NCBI RefSeq assembly: GCF_008642335.1
Contig: NZ_CP029191.1
Span: 4,278,001-4,342,000 of the forward strand
DNA: 64,000 nt
Origin: Streptomyces venezuelae
GTDB taxonomy: Bacteria; Actinomycetota; Actinomycetes; Streptomycetales; Streptomycetaceae
Direction: 5' to 3'
The notes under the pieces were generated by a model. That model had not been told where the DNA came from. It saw only the letters and a program-made list of their open reading frames with translations, and did not search any database. The first letter of the stretch is position 1. Each line of letters opens with the position of its first letter. Both the position numbers and the translations under genes were made by a program. This document shows, piece after piece, positions 1 to 8,030 of this stretch.

Positions 1-2
1 AG

Positions 3-332
3 GTCAACGACGGCCTCGTCGCCGCCAACGGCTACACCGCGGGCTCCATCGACGTCCCCGTCAGCCAGGACGACGGCTCGCAGGGCCGTGACTACGCCGA
101 CGTGCTCGGCGAGGACGACCCCGCCCTCGACCTCTTCGAGGACCTGCACGCGCTCGCCCCGCTCATCGAGCAGCTGAACGAGCGCGAGCGGCACATCATC
201 GAGATGCGCTTCGGCCGTGAGATGACGCAGGCCCAGATCGGCGAGGTGCTCGGGGTCTCCCAGATGCACGTCTCACGGCTCCTGACCCGCACCCTCGCCA
301 AGCTCCGCTCCGGGCTCCTCACCGAACACTGA
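3..332 (+). CDS. SigB/SigF-type RNA polymerase sigma factor, C-terminal part (cut by window start)
   Basis: The reading frame is open from base 3, so the N-terminus lies outside the window. What remains is about 109 residues covering the end of region 3 and all of region 4. The region 4 helix-turn-helix is evident: ERERHIIEMRFG, then MTQAQIGEVLG and VSQMHVSRLLTRTLAKL. This is the pattern of the Streptomyces SigB/SigF/SigG stress and sporulation sigma factors, which are controlled by anti-sigma kinases and anti-anti-sigma factors. Which paralogue it is cannot be told from the C-terminus. It converges on, and overlaps by 14 bases, the envelope gene ending at 319. Confidence 0.9.
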   Translation, partial: VNDGLVAANGYTAGSIDVPVSQDDGSQGRDYADVLGEDDPALDLFEDLHALAPLIEQLNERERHIIEMRFGREMTQAQIGEVLGVSQMHVSRLLTRTLAKLRSGLLTEH

Positions 333-942
333 CTCGACGGGCCGGGTTGTCCCTGCCGCGCCCGCCCGTCAGCCGTACGTCGGCGACCAGCGGGCGCGGT
401 GACACCGCCGACCGCGCCTCGGCCACCGTCTGCCGGGCGAGGCACCGCAGCACCGCCTCCGGAGAGGCGTCCGGCGACAGGGCCAGCGTGATCCGGACAC
501 GCACCCCTCGCGGACCCGTGCGCAAGCGCCGTCGCGGACCCCCGCGCAGCCGCACGCGCGCGTGGGCCACGCCTTCGATCCCGCGCGCCCGCTCGGTCAT
601 CGCCGCCGCCAGCGCGGCCCCGGACAGGGTGACGTCGGGCTGCCCGAGCGGCAGTTCGCGCAGGCGCCCGCCGCGCACCTGCGCCCACGCCCACCACAGG
701 AGCAGGAGTACGCCGACGGAGAGCCCGGCGATCACGGCCGGCGTCCACAAGGCCTGGTCCCGCCACCGTCCGAGCCGCGCCCCGTCGACCCACACCCGGT
801 CCGCGCCGAGGCGCGGCACGTCCGACGGCAGCCGGTCGCGTACGACGTCCGTCGCGGTCGCGAGCACCGCCCCCGTGCCCAGGAGCGCCGCGCCGAGACA
901 GAGCAGGGCGGTGCGGTTGACGCCGGTACGGAGGCCGCTCAT
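319..942 (-). CDS. amaP: alkaline-shock membrane anchor AmaP-like protein
   Basis: 207 residues. An N-terminal hydrophobic segment (about residues 10-28) and a second one (about 67-86) form the AmaP-type hairpin anchor. A basic cytoplasmic domain follows, ending in an Asp23-like alpha/beta fold. AmaP holds Asp23/Gls24 proteins at the membrane. It is the last gene of a four-gene minus-strand operon (2587 to 319). Its start overlaps the stop of the preceding gene in an ATGA junction, so translation is probably coupled. The family call rests on topology and neighbours. Confidence 0.75.
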   Translation of the reverse strand: MSGLRTGVNRTALLCLGAALLGTGAVLATATDVVRDRLPSDVPRLGADRVWVDGARLGRWRDQALWTPAVIAGLSVGVLLLLWWAWAQVRGGRLRELPLGQPDVTLSGAALAAAMTERARGIEGVAHARVRLRGGPRRRLRTGPRGVRVRITLALSPDASPEAVLRCLARQTVAEARSAVSPRPLVADVRLTGGRGRDNPARRVSVR

Positions 943-1874
943 CCGTCCTCACCTCCCCGCGCGGGCGCACGCCACGCCGGTTCCGTGCGCAGCCGGACCC
1001 GCAGCCGCGGCGGCCTCGCCACCCCGCACGATGCCAGGGTCTGTTCCGCCGTCTCCGTCAACGCCGTACGGGCCGCGTCGAGTTCGCCGAAGGCGAGACC
1101 GGCGCGCACGGTGACCCTCCGCCGTCCGACCCGGACCCGCGCGCGCGTGATGCCGGGCAGGCCGGACACGGCCTCCCGCAGCAGCGCCGCCACCGTGCCC
1201 CGGTCGACGACCGCGTGGACGTCGGGCAGCGGCGGACGCATCGCGAGCCGGCCGCGGGAGCCGGGTGTGACGGCGAGGACCATCAGCCACACGCCGAGAC
1301 AGAACACCGCGAACGCCGCCGCCGCGCCCGGCCACACGCCCCGGTGCGGCCCGTGCGTGGCGAGCCACTCCATGAAGTCGGCCCGCCACCGCGCGGGTGC
1401 GCGCCCCGCCGCGTGCACGGACAGGACGTCGTACAGGAGCACGCCGCAGACGGCGGCGGCGACGAGTGCCGCCACCGCCACGGGCACGCGGCGCGCGGAC
1501 CACGGCCGCCGCGCCCGGATCCCGCCGGCGACCCCGCCTGCGACCTCCTGAGCCTCCGGCTCCCAGCCCTCCGCCGCCCGCACGCGCAGTTCACGCACCC
1601 GCACGCGCGCGGACGGCACGGCGAGACCGGTGAGCCGTGCCGTGCGGTCGGCGACGTGCGACCGGACGCGTTCGCCCGACTCGTCGAGCACCGCGGGATA
1701 GGGCAGCGTCACGGCGACGTCGACCCGGGCCCTGCGGCCGCGGACCGACGCCGTGCTCCGGTCCGTCCGCACCTCACCGGGTGCGAGCGCCTCCGTGGCG
1801 GCCCGCTCGGCGATCCGCCGCACCGCGCGGTCGGCGACCTTCGTCGCGCCGCGGTCCGCCGCGGGAACGCTCAT
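939..1874 (-). CDS. DUF6286-type Asp23-associated membrane protein
   Basis: 311 residues. The N-terminal 110 residues look like an Asp23-type domain. A central region (about 125-200) holds two hydrophobic segments. The C-terminal domain (about 225-300) again resembles Asp23, with an alternating pattern of Val/Arg strands. Proteins of this architecture sit between Asp23 and AmaP in actinobacterial envelope-stress operons. It overlaps its neighbours by 4 bases on both sides. The function is not known beyond a presumed structural role at the membrane. Confidence 0.7.
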   Translation of the reverse strand: MSVPAADRGATKVADRAVRRIAERAATEALAPGEVRTDRSTASVRGRRARVDVAVTLPYPAVLDESGERVRSHVADRTARLTGLAVPSARVRVRELRVRAAEGWEPEAQEVAGGVAGGIRARRPWSARRVPVAVAALVAAAVCGVLLYDVLSVHAAGRAPARWRADFMEWLATHGPHRGVWPGAAAAFAVFCLGVWLMVLAVTPGSRGRLAMRPPLPDVHAVVDRGTVAALLREAVSGLPGITRARVRVGRRRVTVRAGLAFGELDAARTALTETAEQTLASCGVARPPRLRVRLRTEPAWRAPARGGEDG

Positions 1875-2059
1875 CGCCGCCCCCGGTCACGGCCGCCGCC
1901 CAGGAAGCCCCGTACGTCCGTGCCGTCCTCCACGAGGCGCCCCACCACGAAGCCGACCGCGCCGAGCGCGCCGACCAGCAGGAACGCCCCGAAGCCGCCG
2001 AACCACGCGGCGAACCCCAGGGCCATCCCCGCCACCAGGCCCACCAGAGCTGTGCTCAC
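1871..2059 (-). CDS. small membrane protein of the Asp23 operon
   Basis: 62 residues with two closely spaced hydrophobic segments rich in Gly and Ala (about residues 4-20 and 24-42), then a short basic tail. It is equivalent in place and size to the DUF2273-type small membrane proteins of Asp23/AmaP operons. It starts 3 bases after the Asp23 stop and overlaps the next gene by 4 bases. No catalytic residues are visible. Confidence 0.7.
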   Translation of the reverse strand: MSTALVGLVAGMALGFAAWFGGFGAFLLVGALGAVGFVVGRLVEDGTDVRGFLGGGRDRGRR

Positions 2060-2062
2060 CGG

Positions 2063-2587
2063 TTACTCCACGCGCGTCTCGCCGGCGGAGTCCGCGCTGT
2101 CGTCGTCGGGCAGTCGTACGTCGTTGACGGCGACGTTGACCTCGACGACCTCGAGCCCGGTGATGCGCTCCACGGCGGCGATGACGTTCTCGCGGACCTC
2201 GTGGGCGACGTCGGTGATGGGCACGCCGTACTCGACGACGATGTCCAGGTCGATCGCCGTCTGCCGCTCGCCGACCTCGACCTTCACGCCCCGGCCGACG
2301 TTGGGGCGCCCGCCGGGGACCCGGTCCCGGACGGCGCCTATCGTGCGCGAGAGCCCGCCGCCCATGTCGTGCACGCCGGGGATCTCCCGGGCGGCCGTAC
2401 CGGCGATCTTCACCACCACCACGTCGGCGATGGACGTCTTGCCGCGGGTCGCGGCCGGTTCGGCGGCCCCGGTGCGGCCCGTCACGGTGGTGCTGCCCGG
2501 CACGGTCTGCACGGCGCCGGTGAAGCCCTGTTCGGCGCCGTGTGACGCCGTCGAGGCCGTCTTCGAAGTGCTCTCCTGAGTCGCCAT
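2063..2587 (-). CDS. Asp23/Gls24 family envelope stress response protein
   Basis: 174 residues from the ATG at 2587, which is preceded by GAGGAGA at good spacing. The frame stays open further upstream, but that part looks non-coding. After a Ser/Thr-rich start comes the Asp23 core: VVVVKIAGTAAREIPGV, VKVEVGERQTAIDLDIVVEYG, then a helix and VEVNVAVNDV. Asp23 proteins polymerise under the membrane and respond to cell-wall stress. It is the first gene of the operon Asp23, small membrane protein, DUF6286, AmaP. The divergent ECF sigma gene (2766) shares the 178-bp upstream region. Confidence 0.9.
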   Translation of the reverse strand: MATQESTSKTASTASHGAEQGFTGAVQTVPGSTTVTGRTGAAEPAATRGKTSIADVVVVKIAGTAAREIPGVHDMGGGLSRTIGAVRDRVPGGRPNVGRGVKVEVGERQTAIDLDIVVEYGVPITDVAHEVRENVIAAVERITGLEVVEVNVAVNDVRLPDDDSADSAGETRVE

Positions 2588-2765
2588 GAAAGGCATCTCC
2601 TCGTCATCAGGTCGTCGGGGACTGCTCAACCCCTAGGACCCGTGTGCCCCGGATTCGTTACGCGCCTCGCGCGAAGTTCTTCCGCCGGCGTCCGCACCCG
2701 TGGCGCGTAACGCGGGTGGTTCGCCGCGTGTCACAGGTGTAGGACTGGAGCGAGAGGAGCCACGT

Positions 2766-3308
2766 GTGCCGCGCGACGACGGGTTGCTGGCCGTACGGGC
2801 CGCCGAGGGCGACGAAGAGGCCTTCGAGCAGCTCGTGCGCCGTCATGCGCCCGGCCTGCTGCGGCTCGCCACGCGGCTGCTGGGGAGCCGGACGGAGGCC
2901 GAGGACGCGGTGCAGGACTCCTTCGTGAGCGCCTGGCGCAAGATGCCGGAGTTCCGCAGGGACGCCCGGTTCGGCACGTGGATGCACCGCATCGTCACCA
3001 ACCGGTGCCTGAACGTGCTGCGGGCCCGCCGCCCCGCCCTCGACCTGGGCGAGGTGCCCGAACCGCAGGCTCCGGAGCACGAGGCGTCCCCGGCCAGGGT
3101 CGCCGAGTCGCACGCGGCCGTGGCGGACCTCGGCAGGGCGATGGAGGGACTGTCAGCGGAACAGCGCGTGTGCTGGGTGCTGCGCGAGCTCAACGGCCTC
3201 CCCTACGACACCATCGCCGAGACGGTGGGCATCAGCCCGGAGGCGGTCAGGGGCCGCGTCTTCCGGGCGCGGCGCCATCTGACGGAGGCGATGGCCGCAT
3301 GGCGCTGA
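2766..3308 (+). CDS. ECF-type RNA polymerase sigma factor
   Basis: 180 residues from a GTG at 2766, which has GAGAGGAG just upstream. An ATG at 2700 in frame lacks a ribosome site. Region 2 is clear: FEQLVRRHAPGLLRLATRLLG, AEDAVQDSFVSAWRKM and FGTWMHRIVTNRCLNVLR. Region 4 follows: LSAEQRVCWVLRELNGLPYDTIAETVGI, then SPEAVRGRVFRARRHL. It belongs to the SigE-like class of extracytoplasmic function sigma factors. The next gene carries a zinc anti-sigma motif and overlaps or nearly touches it, so the pair is probably a sigma/anti-sigma switch governing the surrounding Asp23 genes. Confidence 0.92.
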   Translation: MPRDDGLLAVRAAEGDEEAFEQLVRRHAPGLLRLATRLLGSRTEAEDAVQDSFVSAWRKMPEFRRDARFGTWMHRIVTNRCLNVLRARRPALDLGEVPEPQAPEHEASPARVAESHAAVADLGRAMEGLSAEQRVCWVLRELNGLPYDTIAETVGISPEAVRGRVFRARRHLTEAMAAWR

Positions 3309-3325
3309 ACGAGGAGCACGGGCCG

Positions 3326-3976
3326 ATGACGGACGAACCGACCACGGACGGACCCGACGAACGGCTCCCCTGCGGCCGTGCGCTGTGGGACGTCTGGGAG
3401 CGCGCGGAGAGCGGCGGCCGCGATCCGCACGCCGAGGCCTGCCCGCACTGCACCGAGGCGCTGCGCACGCTGTGGCGCCTGGAGGACGTGGTGTCCGCCG
3501 CGCGGGAGGGGGACCGCGAGGGCGATCCGCGGGAGTACGAGTCCGACGCGTCCGCGCTCGTCGGCCGCGTCATGGACGTGGTCCGTCTCGAACTGCGGCC
3601 GGGGCGCACGCTTCCGCTGGGCGAGGCGGCGGAGGACCTGTGGATCGTGGAGGCGGCCGCCGCCAGGACCGTCCGCGCGGCCGCCGAGTCCCTGCCGGGG
3701 GTACGGGCGGGCAGCTGCCGCATCGAGGCGCTCGCCCAGGAGGGCGCCGCCCCCGCGAGCCGGTGGCCGCGCGGGCCCGTGCACATCCGCGCGGAGGTGG
3801 CCGTGGCCCTCACCTGGAACCTCCAGGAGGTCGCCGAGCGGGTCCGCGGCGCGATCCTGGAGGCGGTCGACACCGAACTGGGCATGCGCGTCGCGGCCGT
3901 CGACGTGACGGTCGCCGACCTCCTCGACGAAGCCGCCGACGACGACGGCGACACCACGGAAGGACGGCTCCCGTGA
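3326..3976 (+). CDS. zinc anti-sigma motif fused to an Asp23-like domain
   Basis: 216 residues from the ATG at 3326, which has GAGGAG nine bases upstream. An ATG at 3299 overlapping the sigma stop is an alternative. The N-terminal 45 residues contain HAEACPHC, an exact H-x3-C-x2-C zinc-associated anti-sigma motif. The rest resembles Asp23/DUF6286 envelope domains, with a long strand-helix-strand region (about 90-205) and an acidic tail. No membrane segment is seen. The position directly after an ECF sigma gene suggests that it binds that sigma factor. The role of the Asp23-like part is inferred only from the fold pattern. Confidence 0.6.
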   Translation: MTDEPTTDGPDERLPCGRALWDVWERAESGGRDPHAEACPHCTEALRTLWRLEDVVSAAREGDREGDPREYESDASALVGRVMDVVRLELRPGRTLPLGEAAEDLWIVEAAAARTVRAAAESLPGVRAGSCRIEALAQEGAAPASRWPRGPVHIRAEVAVALTWNLQEVAERVRGAILEAVDTELGMRVAAVDVTVADLLDEAADDDGDTTEGRLP

Positions 3977-4314
3977 CGGAACGACTCGCTTCCAGTGCCG
4001 CGTTGGCCGAGGCCGTCCAGGAGGCCGTCCTCGGCACCCGGGGCGTCGCCTTCCTGCGCCCGGGCCTCGCCGACCTCTTCCGCGCCGCCGCCCCGCTGCG
4101 ACGGGGCGCCGGCGCGGCCCCGCGCTCCTCGGCGGTCCGCATCAGCCGCGACAAGGCGGGCGCCGGCTGGCACGCGGAGATCTACGTCGTCCTGCGCCGC
4201 GGCCACCGCGCCCTCGACGTCACCCGCGAGCTGCGCGCCGCGGTGACGGAGACGCTGGAGCGGCTGACCGGAGAGCTGTCACGCGTCTCGGTGACGGTGA
4301 CGGGACGCGTGTGA
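3973..4314 (+). CDS. Asp23-like small envelope protein
   Basis: 113 residues from a GTG that overlaps the previous stop (GTGA). The pattern GVAFLRPGLADLFRAA, then strands around WHAEIYVVLRRGHRALDV and a C-terminal RVSVTVTGRV, fits a compact Asp23-like domain. It is the third gene of the ECF sigma operon and is presumably co-expressed with it. No membrane segment is visible, so it may work through the AmaP-type anchor encoded on the other strand. Confidence 0.55.
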   Translation: MTERLASSAALAEAVQEAVLGTRGVAFLRPGLADLFRAAAPLRRGAGAAPRSSAVRISRDKAGAGWHAEIYVVLRRGHRALDVTRELRAAVTETLERLTGELSRVSVTVTGRV

Positions 4315-4357
4315 GGCGGCACCCGCCCTCCGGCACCGGCCACAGGCTCTCAGGCTC

Positions 4358-4864
4358 TCAGGCGAAGGTCACGTCGCCCGTCGCGTCGGCGAGCTTCCTC
4401 GACTCGGCCGTACGCGCGTCCACCGAGGTCATCGCGACGGTGACGGAGGCCTTGGTGCCCTTCTCGACCCCGCCGGTGAAGGTGTGGCGCCAGGGGTGGG
4501 CCTTGGCGGTGCCGTCACAGGTGCCGTCCAGGATCTGCTCCCTGGAGGTGTTCGACGTCGTCGTCTTCGGGACGGGCAGCGCGGGGAGCCCCAGCCACTG
4601 GTAGAGGCCGGACACGGCCTGCTTCTCGTCGGCGTTCAGCTCGCGCTTCTGGTGCGTCCGCAGGGTGACCCTGAGCCGTACGGGCCCTTGGACGCCCTCG
4701 CACGTGTACGTGCCGGTGACGACCGCCTGTGTGCCGTCCGGGGTGAGCCGTGCCGTGGGCTCCAGGGTGACCTCGTGCCGGTCGGCGGCGTTCGCCGCGC
4801 CGGGCAGCAGGGCCGTCGCCGCGGCCACCGCTGTCACGAGGACTGTCTTCACGTATCGCTGCAC
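4358..4864 (-). CDS. secreted protein of unknown function
   Basis: About 168 residues if started at the GTG at 4864. A GTG at 4852 is also possible and neither has a strong ribosome site. A signal peptide runs to about ANAA. The mature part has two Cys residues (TYTCEG and DGTCDG), which could form a disulfide. Its strand-rich pattern resembles small secreted Streptomyces proteins such as DUF6299. It is not a subtilisin inhibitor: the typical Cys pattern is absent. It is convergent with the Asp23-like gene ending at 4314. Confidence 0.55.
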   Translation of the reverse strand: MQRYVKTVLVTAVAAATALLPGAANAADRHEVTLEPTARLTPDGTQAVVTGTYTCEGVQGPVRLRVTLRTHQKRELNADEKQAVSGLYQWLGLPALPVPKTTTSNTSREQILDGTCDGTAKAHPWRHTFTGGVEKGTKASVTVAMTSVDARTAESRKLADATGDVTFA

Positions 4865-4975
4865 CGTAGGGACCGGCCCTTCCGGGAGGGGATGGGGGAC
4901 GGCCTCATGGAACCCCGTCCCTGCCGGTCCGCCGGGTAGCCACACGGGTGCGTACCGTGCCCTCCCGGGCGTGGT

Positions 4976-5374
4976 TCACGCGGCCAGCGGTACGCGGGCG
5001 ACGATGCACTTCCCGCCCTCGGGAAGATGTGTCACGGACACATTGTCGGCCAGCTGGCACACGGATGGCCAGCCGTGTCCGCCGCTCATGAGGAGGCTGG
5101 TGCGCGGGCGGGACCGCGGGACCACGTCGCTGCCGTCCTCGACGGCGATCTCGACGAAGCCGGGCCGCACACGGCACTCGAATCCGCGCAGGCCGCCTCC
5201 GTGCCTGAGCGCGTTGGTGACCAGTTCGGAGGTCACCAGAACCGCGTCGTCGACTGCCATTTCGCTGGCGTCGCCCTGCCCCTGGCGCAGTAGTGCGCGT
5301 ACGACGTCCCGGGCGGCTGCCGGGGTGCGGGGGCGGGTGAGGATGCGGGTTTCCTGCGTGCTGTCGGTTGTCAC
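4976..5374 (-). CDS. SpoIIAB/RsbW-type ATP-binding anti-sigma kinase
   Basis: 132 residues from a GTG at 5374 with GGGAGTG upstream. It is a minimal HATPase_c_2 domain: LVTSELVTNALRHGG is the N-box, VEIAVEDGSDVVP is the D-box region, and a GGHGW glycine motif follows. Streptomyces has dozens of such stand-alone kinases. They bind and often phosphorylate STAS proteins or sigma factors. The glycine box is short and variant, as is usual in this group. A sigma factor of the SigB type lies 5 kb away and a STAS gene at 31.7 kb, but no pairing can be proved. Confidence 0.8.
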   Translation of the reverse strand: MTTDSTQETRILTRPRTPAAARDVVRALLRQGQGDASEMAVDDAVLVTSELVTNALRHGGGLRGFECRVRPGFVEIAVEDGSDVVPRSRPRTSLLMSGGHGWPSVCQLADNVSVTHLPEGGKCIVARVPLAA

Positions 5375-5515
5375 AGCGCATCACTCCCACCGATGGTGTG
5401 GGGACTGTTCACTCTTCGGTTGCCCGAGGAGTCCACCGCCACACACGTTGTCCGGGCGGTTCGCCCGGTCGGCGCCCCGAGGGCGCCGCCGGGCGAGTGA
5501 TGCCGGTTGTCCGGA

Positions 5516-5926
5516 TCAGCTGTTGTGGGCGCCGTTGCCCGCCAGGAGCGCGAGGTCGTCCAGGACGTGCGACAGCGGCTCGTCGCCCTTGGCCTGGGTC
5601 GAGTTCTCGGTGCACTGCTGGGTCTGCGGCGCCGAGAGGATCGGGATGTCCTGAATGCCGACGTTGACCAGGGCGACGATGTTCTGGATGTTGCCCTTGA
5701 CCGGGAGGCCGATGCAGGGCTTGTTGAGCGAACCCTGGATGAGCGCCATCTGCGGGCTCATGTTGCCGTACGTCGCGGAGTTGCCGAACGACTGCATGGC
5801 GTTGTTGCCGCTCATGGTCTCGGTGCTGCTGTCGTCGCCGGTGGCGAGAGCCGTGGGCGCTGCCGCGGCCGACATGCCGACGACGGAAGCCGTGACCGCA
5901 GCTGCAGCCATAACCTTCTTGATCAC
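5516..5926 (-). CDS. rdlB: rodlin (RdlB-like)
   Basis: 136 residues from a GTG at 5926 preceded by GAGAGGAAC. A signal peptide (about 1-29) is followed by the rodlin body: MSGNNAMQSFGNSATYGNMS, GSLNKPCIGLPVKGNIQNIV, and QTQQCTEN. Two Cys residues are conserved with the paralogue at 6219. Rodlins form the paired rods of the rodlet layer over aerial hyphae and spores, together with chaplin fibrils. The gene is divergent from rdlA, as in S. coelicolor. The rdlB label follows that gene order. Confidence 0.93.
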   Translation of the reverse strand: MIKKVMAAAAVTASVVGMSAAAAPTALATGDDSSTETMSGNNAMQSFGNSATYGNMSPQMALIQGSLNKPCIGLPVKGNIQNIVALVNVGIQDIPILSAPQTQQCTENSTQAKGDEPLSHVLDDLALLAGNGAHNS

Positions 5927-6218
5927 AGGTGTTCCTCTCTGAGTTAGCCCCGTCCTCGGAGCGCCCTGAGCAACTGCCGGAGACGGAATGAGTTGCTGAA
6001 CTTCACTCTCATGGCCCAATGCGCGGCCGCACAGGGGGTGTTAATCAACGGTCCGTGAATAATCAGACCATTATCTCGGTGGGGGCTTTTATGGGGTGGG
6101 TCTGTCGCCCTGCGGGCCGTTGATCGATCCGATGGAGTGAATGCGCGGAACCAAACGCGGAGTGGGGAGTTGAGCAGGCCGCAGTAACGTGAGCGTCTGC
6201 CCCAGAAAAGGAACTCAA
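5927..6218. promoter_or_regulatory. divergent promoter region between the two rodlin genes
   Basis: This 292-bp region is AT-rich for this genome around 6040-6080. It contains the hexamer CGTTGA on the plus strand at 6118-6123 (towards rdlA) and on the minus strand at 6047-6052 (towards rdlB). CGTTGA is, as I recall, the -10 preference of the developmental sigma factor BldN, which drives rodlin and chaplin genes. Good matching -35 hexamers were not found at the expected spacing, so the assignment is tentative. No ORF of substance lies here. Confidence 0.4.
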
Positions 6219-6620
6219 ATGCTTAAGAAGGCTATGGCGACGGCAGCAGCCGCCGTCGCCGTTTCCGCTGGTATCGCCGCCCCCGCGATGGCCATCGGCA
6301 ACGACAGCGGCACCGAGTCGATGAGCGGCAACGGCGCGAGCCAGTCGTTCGGCAACTCGGCGACCAAGGGTGACATGAGCCCGCAGCTGTCCCTGGTCCA
6401 GGGCTCGCTGAACAAGCCCTGCATCGGTCTCCCGGCCAAGCTCAACATCCAGAACATCGTCGCGCTGGTCAACGTCGGCGTTCAGGACATCCCGATCCTC
6501 TCGGCGCCGCAGACCCAGCAGTGCACCGAGAACTCGACCCAGGCCAAGGGCGACGAGCCGCTGTCGCACCTCCTGGACGACCTCTCGCTGCTGGCCGGCA
6601 ACGGCGAGCACAACGGCTGA
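6219..6620 (+). CDS. rdlA: rodlin (RdlA-like)
   Basis: 133 residues from the ATG at 6219, with AAAAGGAA just upstream. A signal peptide ends near APAMA. The mature protein shares almost the entire body with the divergent paralogue: SQSFGNSATKGDMSPQL, GSLNKPCIGLPAKLNIQNIV, DIPILSAPQTQQC, and a C-terminal LLDDLSLLAGNGEH. It is an exported structural component of the rodlet layer. A strong hairpin terminator follows at 6641. Confidence 0.93.
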   Translation: MLKKAMATAAAAVAVSAGIAAPAMAIGNDSGTESMSGNGASQSFGNSATKGDMSPQLSLVQGSLNKPCIGLPAKLNIQNIVALVNVGVQDIPILSAPQTQQCTENSTQAKGDEPLSHLLDDLSLLAGNGEHNG

Positions 6621-6640
6621 TCTGCCGAACCGCAGTAATT

Positions 6641-6687
6641 GCTCGGGCCGCCCGAATTCCTTCCTCCTCGGGTGGCCCGGGCTTTTT
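6641..6687 (+). terminator. rho-independent terminator after rdlA
   Basis: The arms at 6641-6655 and 6668-6682 pair over about 13 bases, and a run of five T follows (6683-6687). It separates rdlA from chpD. Confidence 0.85.
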
Positions 6688-6814
6688 CATGCCCTGTGAT
6701 CGCAGTCGAGTGAACTTCCGAAAATTGTCAACTCCGCGGTTTCCTATGCCCCTACCGCTCGTTGACCAGGACTCAGGTCGCCGTTCAGGCGTGACCCGAA
6801 AGAAGGGAAAAGCT

Positions 6815-7048
6815 GTGAAGCTCAAGAAGAGCGCAACGATCATTGCCGGCACCGTGATGGCCCTGAGCATGGGCGCTCCGGCATTCGCCGACGCAGGCGC
6901 GGAGGGCGCGGCCGTGGGCTCCCCGGGCGTCATCTCCGGCAACAACGTTCAGGTGCCGATCCACGTTCCCGTCAACGTGTGCGGGAACACCGTCGACATC
7001 ATCGCGCTGCTGAACCCGGCGTTCGGCAACCAGTGCGCGAACGACTGA
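6815..7048 (+). CDS. chpD: short chaplin (ChpD-like)
   Basis: 77 residues from a GTG at 6815, with AAGGGAAA upstream. A signal peptide of about 26 residues precedes one chaplin domain of about 50 residues: GSPGVISGNNVQVPIHVPVN, VCGNTVDIIALLNPAFGNQC. The two Cys residues typical of short chaplins are present. Short chaplins self-assemble into amyloid fibrils at the air-water interface and on aerial hyphae. A CGTTGA hexamer lies at 6760-6765. The ChpD name follows its position between rdlA and a long chaplin. Confidence 0.92.
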   Translation: MKLKKSATIIAGTVMALSMGAPAFADAGAEGAAVGSPGVISGNNVQVPIHVPVNVCGNTVDIIALLNPAFGNQCAND

Positions 7049-7080
7049 CGTAGGCGCCCAGCAGTTCCTGCTGTGCCTCA

Positions 7081-7118
7081 GCCGGCCCCGGCAGCCTTTC
7101 GGCGCCGGGGCCGGCTTC
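7081..7118 (+). terminator. hairpin after chpD
   Basis: Perfect 12-base arms (7081-7092 and 7104-7115) are followed by only two T. The stem is strong and of the GC-rich type common in Streptomyces. Confidence 0.7.
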
Positions 7119-7145
7119 ACCCTCGGACAGAGAAAGACCAATAGA

Positions 7146-8030
7146 TTGCGACAGGCCCTCAGCAAAGGAATGCTCTCCGCCGCGGCGGCCACGAGCATCC
7201 TGTCCCTGTCCGGCGCCTCCGCGTTCGCGGCCGGTGGGGCGAGCGGACAGGCAGCGGATTCGCCAGGCTTTTTGTCGGGCAACAACGTGCAGGCGCCGGT
7301 GGAGGTGCCGGTGAACGTCTGCGGCAACAGTGCGAACGGCGTGGGGGCCGGCAACCCGGCCTTCGGCAACTCGTGCGGTTCCTCTTCCCCCGCGCATCCC
7401 GGCCATTCACACGCCGGTCCTTCGCATTCCGGGCCCGAGGCGTCGCGCTCCGGCTACGGCGACTCCGCCCGCTCCACGGACTCCGCCGGCTCCTCCGCCG
7501 TCGGTGACGCGGCCCACTCGCCCGGTGTGGGCGCGGGCAACAACGCGAAGGCGCCCGCCGACGTGCCGGTGCACGCCTGCGGCAACACCGCCGACGTGGT
7601 GGCCGGTCTCTCTCCCGTCATGGGCAACGGCTGCAACGCCGAAGGCGGCGTCGGCACCGGCACCCCGCACCACCCCGACCGGCCCGGTCGGCCCCAGCAC
7701 CACCAGCAACCTCCGTCCGGCACCGTCCCCCCGGCCGGACACACCCCGGAGGGGCGCGACACGCACCCCCGGGCGATGCCCCCGGGCCACCCCGGCGCCC
7801 CCAGGCACTCCGACGTGTCCTCGTCCACCACGTCGGGCCACACGCCGCACGGCGACCGGGCCGCACGGCCGGTCCACGCAGCGTCGGCCCACGGCACATC
7901 GGCCCCCGGCGACCTGCTCGCGGCGACCGGCGCGGACGACAGGCTGCTCGGCGCGGCGGGAGTCAGCGCGGCCATGCTGCTCGGCGGCGCGATCCTGTAC
8001 CGGCGGGGAATGGCATCTCCCCGGCGCTGA
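7146..8030 (+). CDS. chpA: long chaplin with sortase signal (ChpA-like)
   Basis: 294 residues from a TTG at 7146, with AGAGAAAGA upstream. A signal peptide precedes two chaplin domains (about residues 36-75 and 126-165). In each, SPG, a GNN motif and two Cys residues are recognisable. A Pro/His/Ser-rich linker of about 90 residues follows. Then comes a cell-wall sorting signal: LAATG at 258-262, a hydrophobic stretch and a basic end (YRRGMASPRR). Long chaplins are covalently anchored to peptidoglycan by class E sortases and tether the short chaplins. The second domain is more divergent than the first. Confidence 0.92.
   Translation: MRQALSKGMLSAAAATSILSLSGASAFAAGGASGQAADSPGFLSGNNVQAPVEVPVNVCGNSANGVGAGNPAFGNSCGSSSPAHPGHSHAGPSHSGPEASRSGYGDSARSTDSAGSSAVGDAAHSPGVGAGNNAKAPADVPVHACGNTADVVAGLSPVMGNGCNAEGGVGTGTPHHPDRPGRPQHHQQPPSGTVPPAGHTPEGRDTHPRAMPPGHPGAPRHSDVSSSTTSGHTPHGDRAARPVHAASAHGTSAPGDLLAATGADDRLLGAAGVSAAMLLGGAILYRRGMASPRR

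Noticed and set aside
4358..4864. Subtilisin inhibitor (SSI) family member
   Set aside because: The size and secretion fit, but the SSI Cys pattern and reactive-site region are not present.
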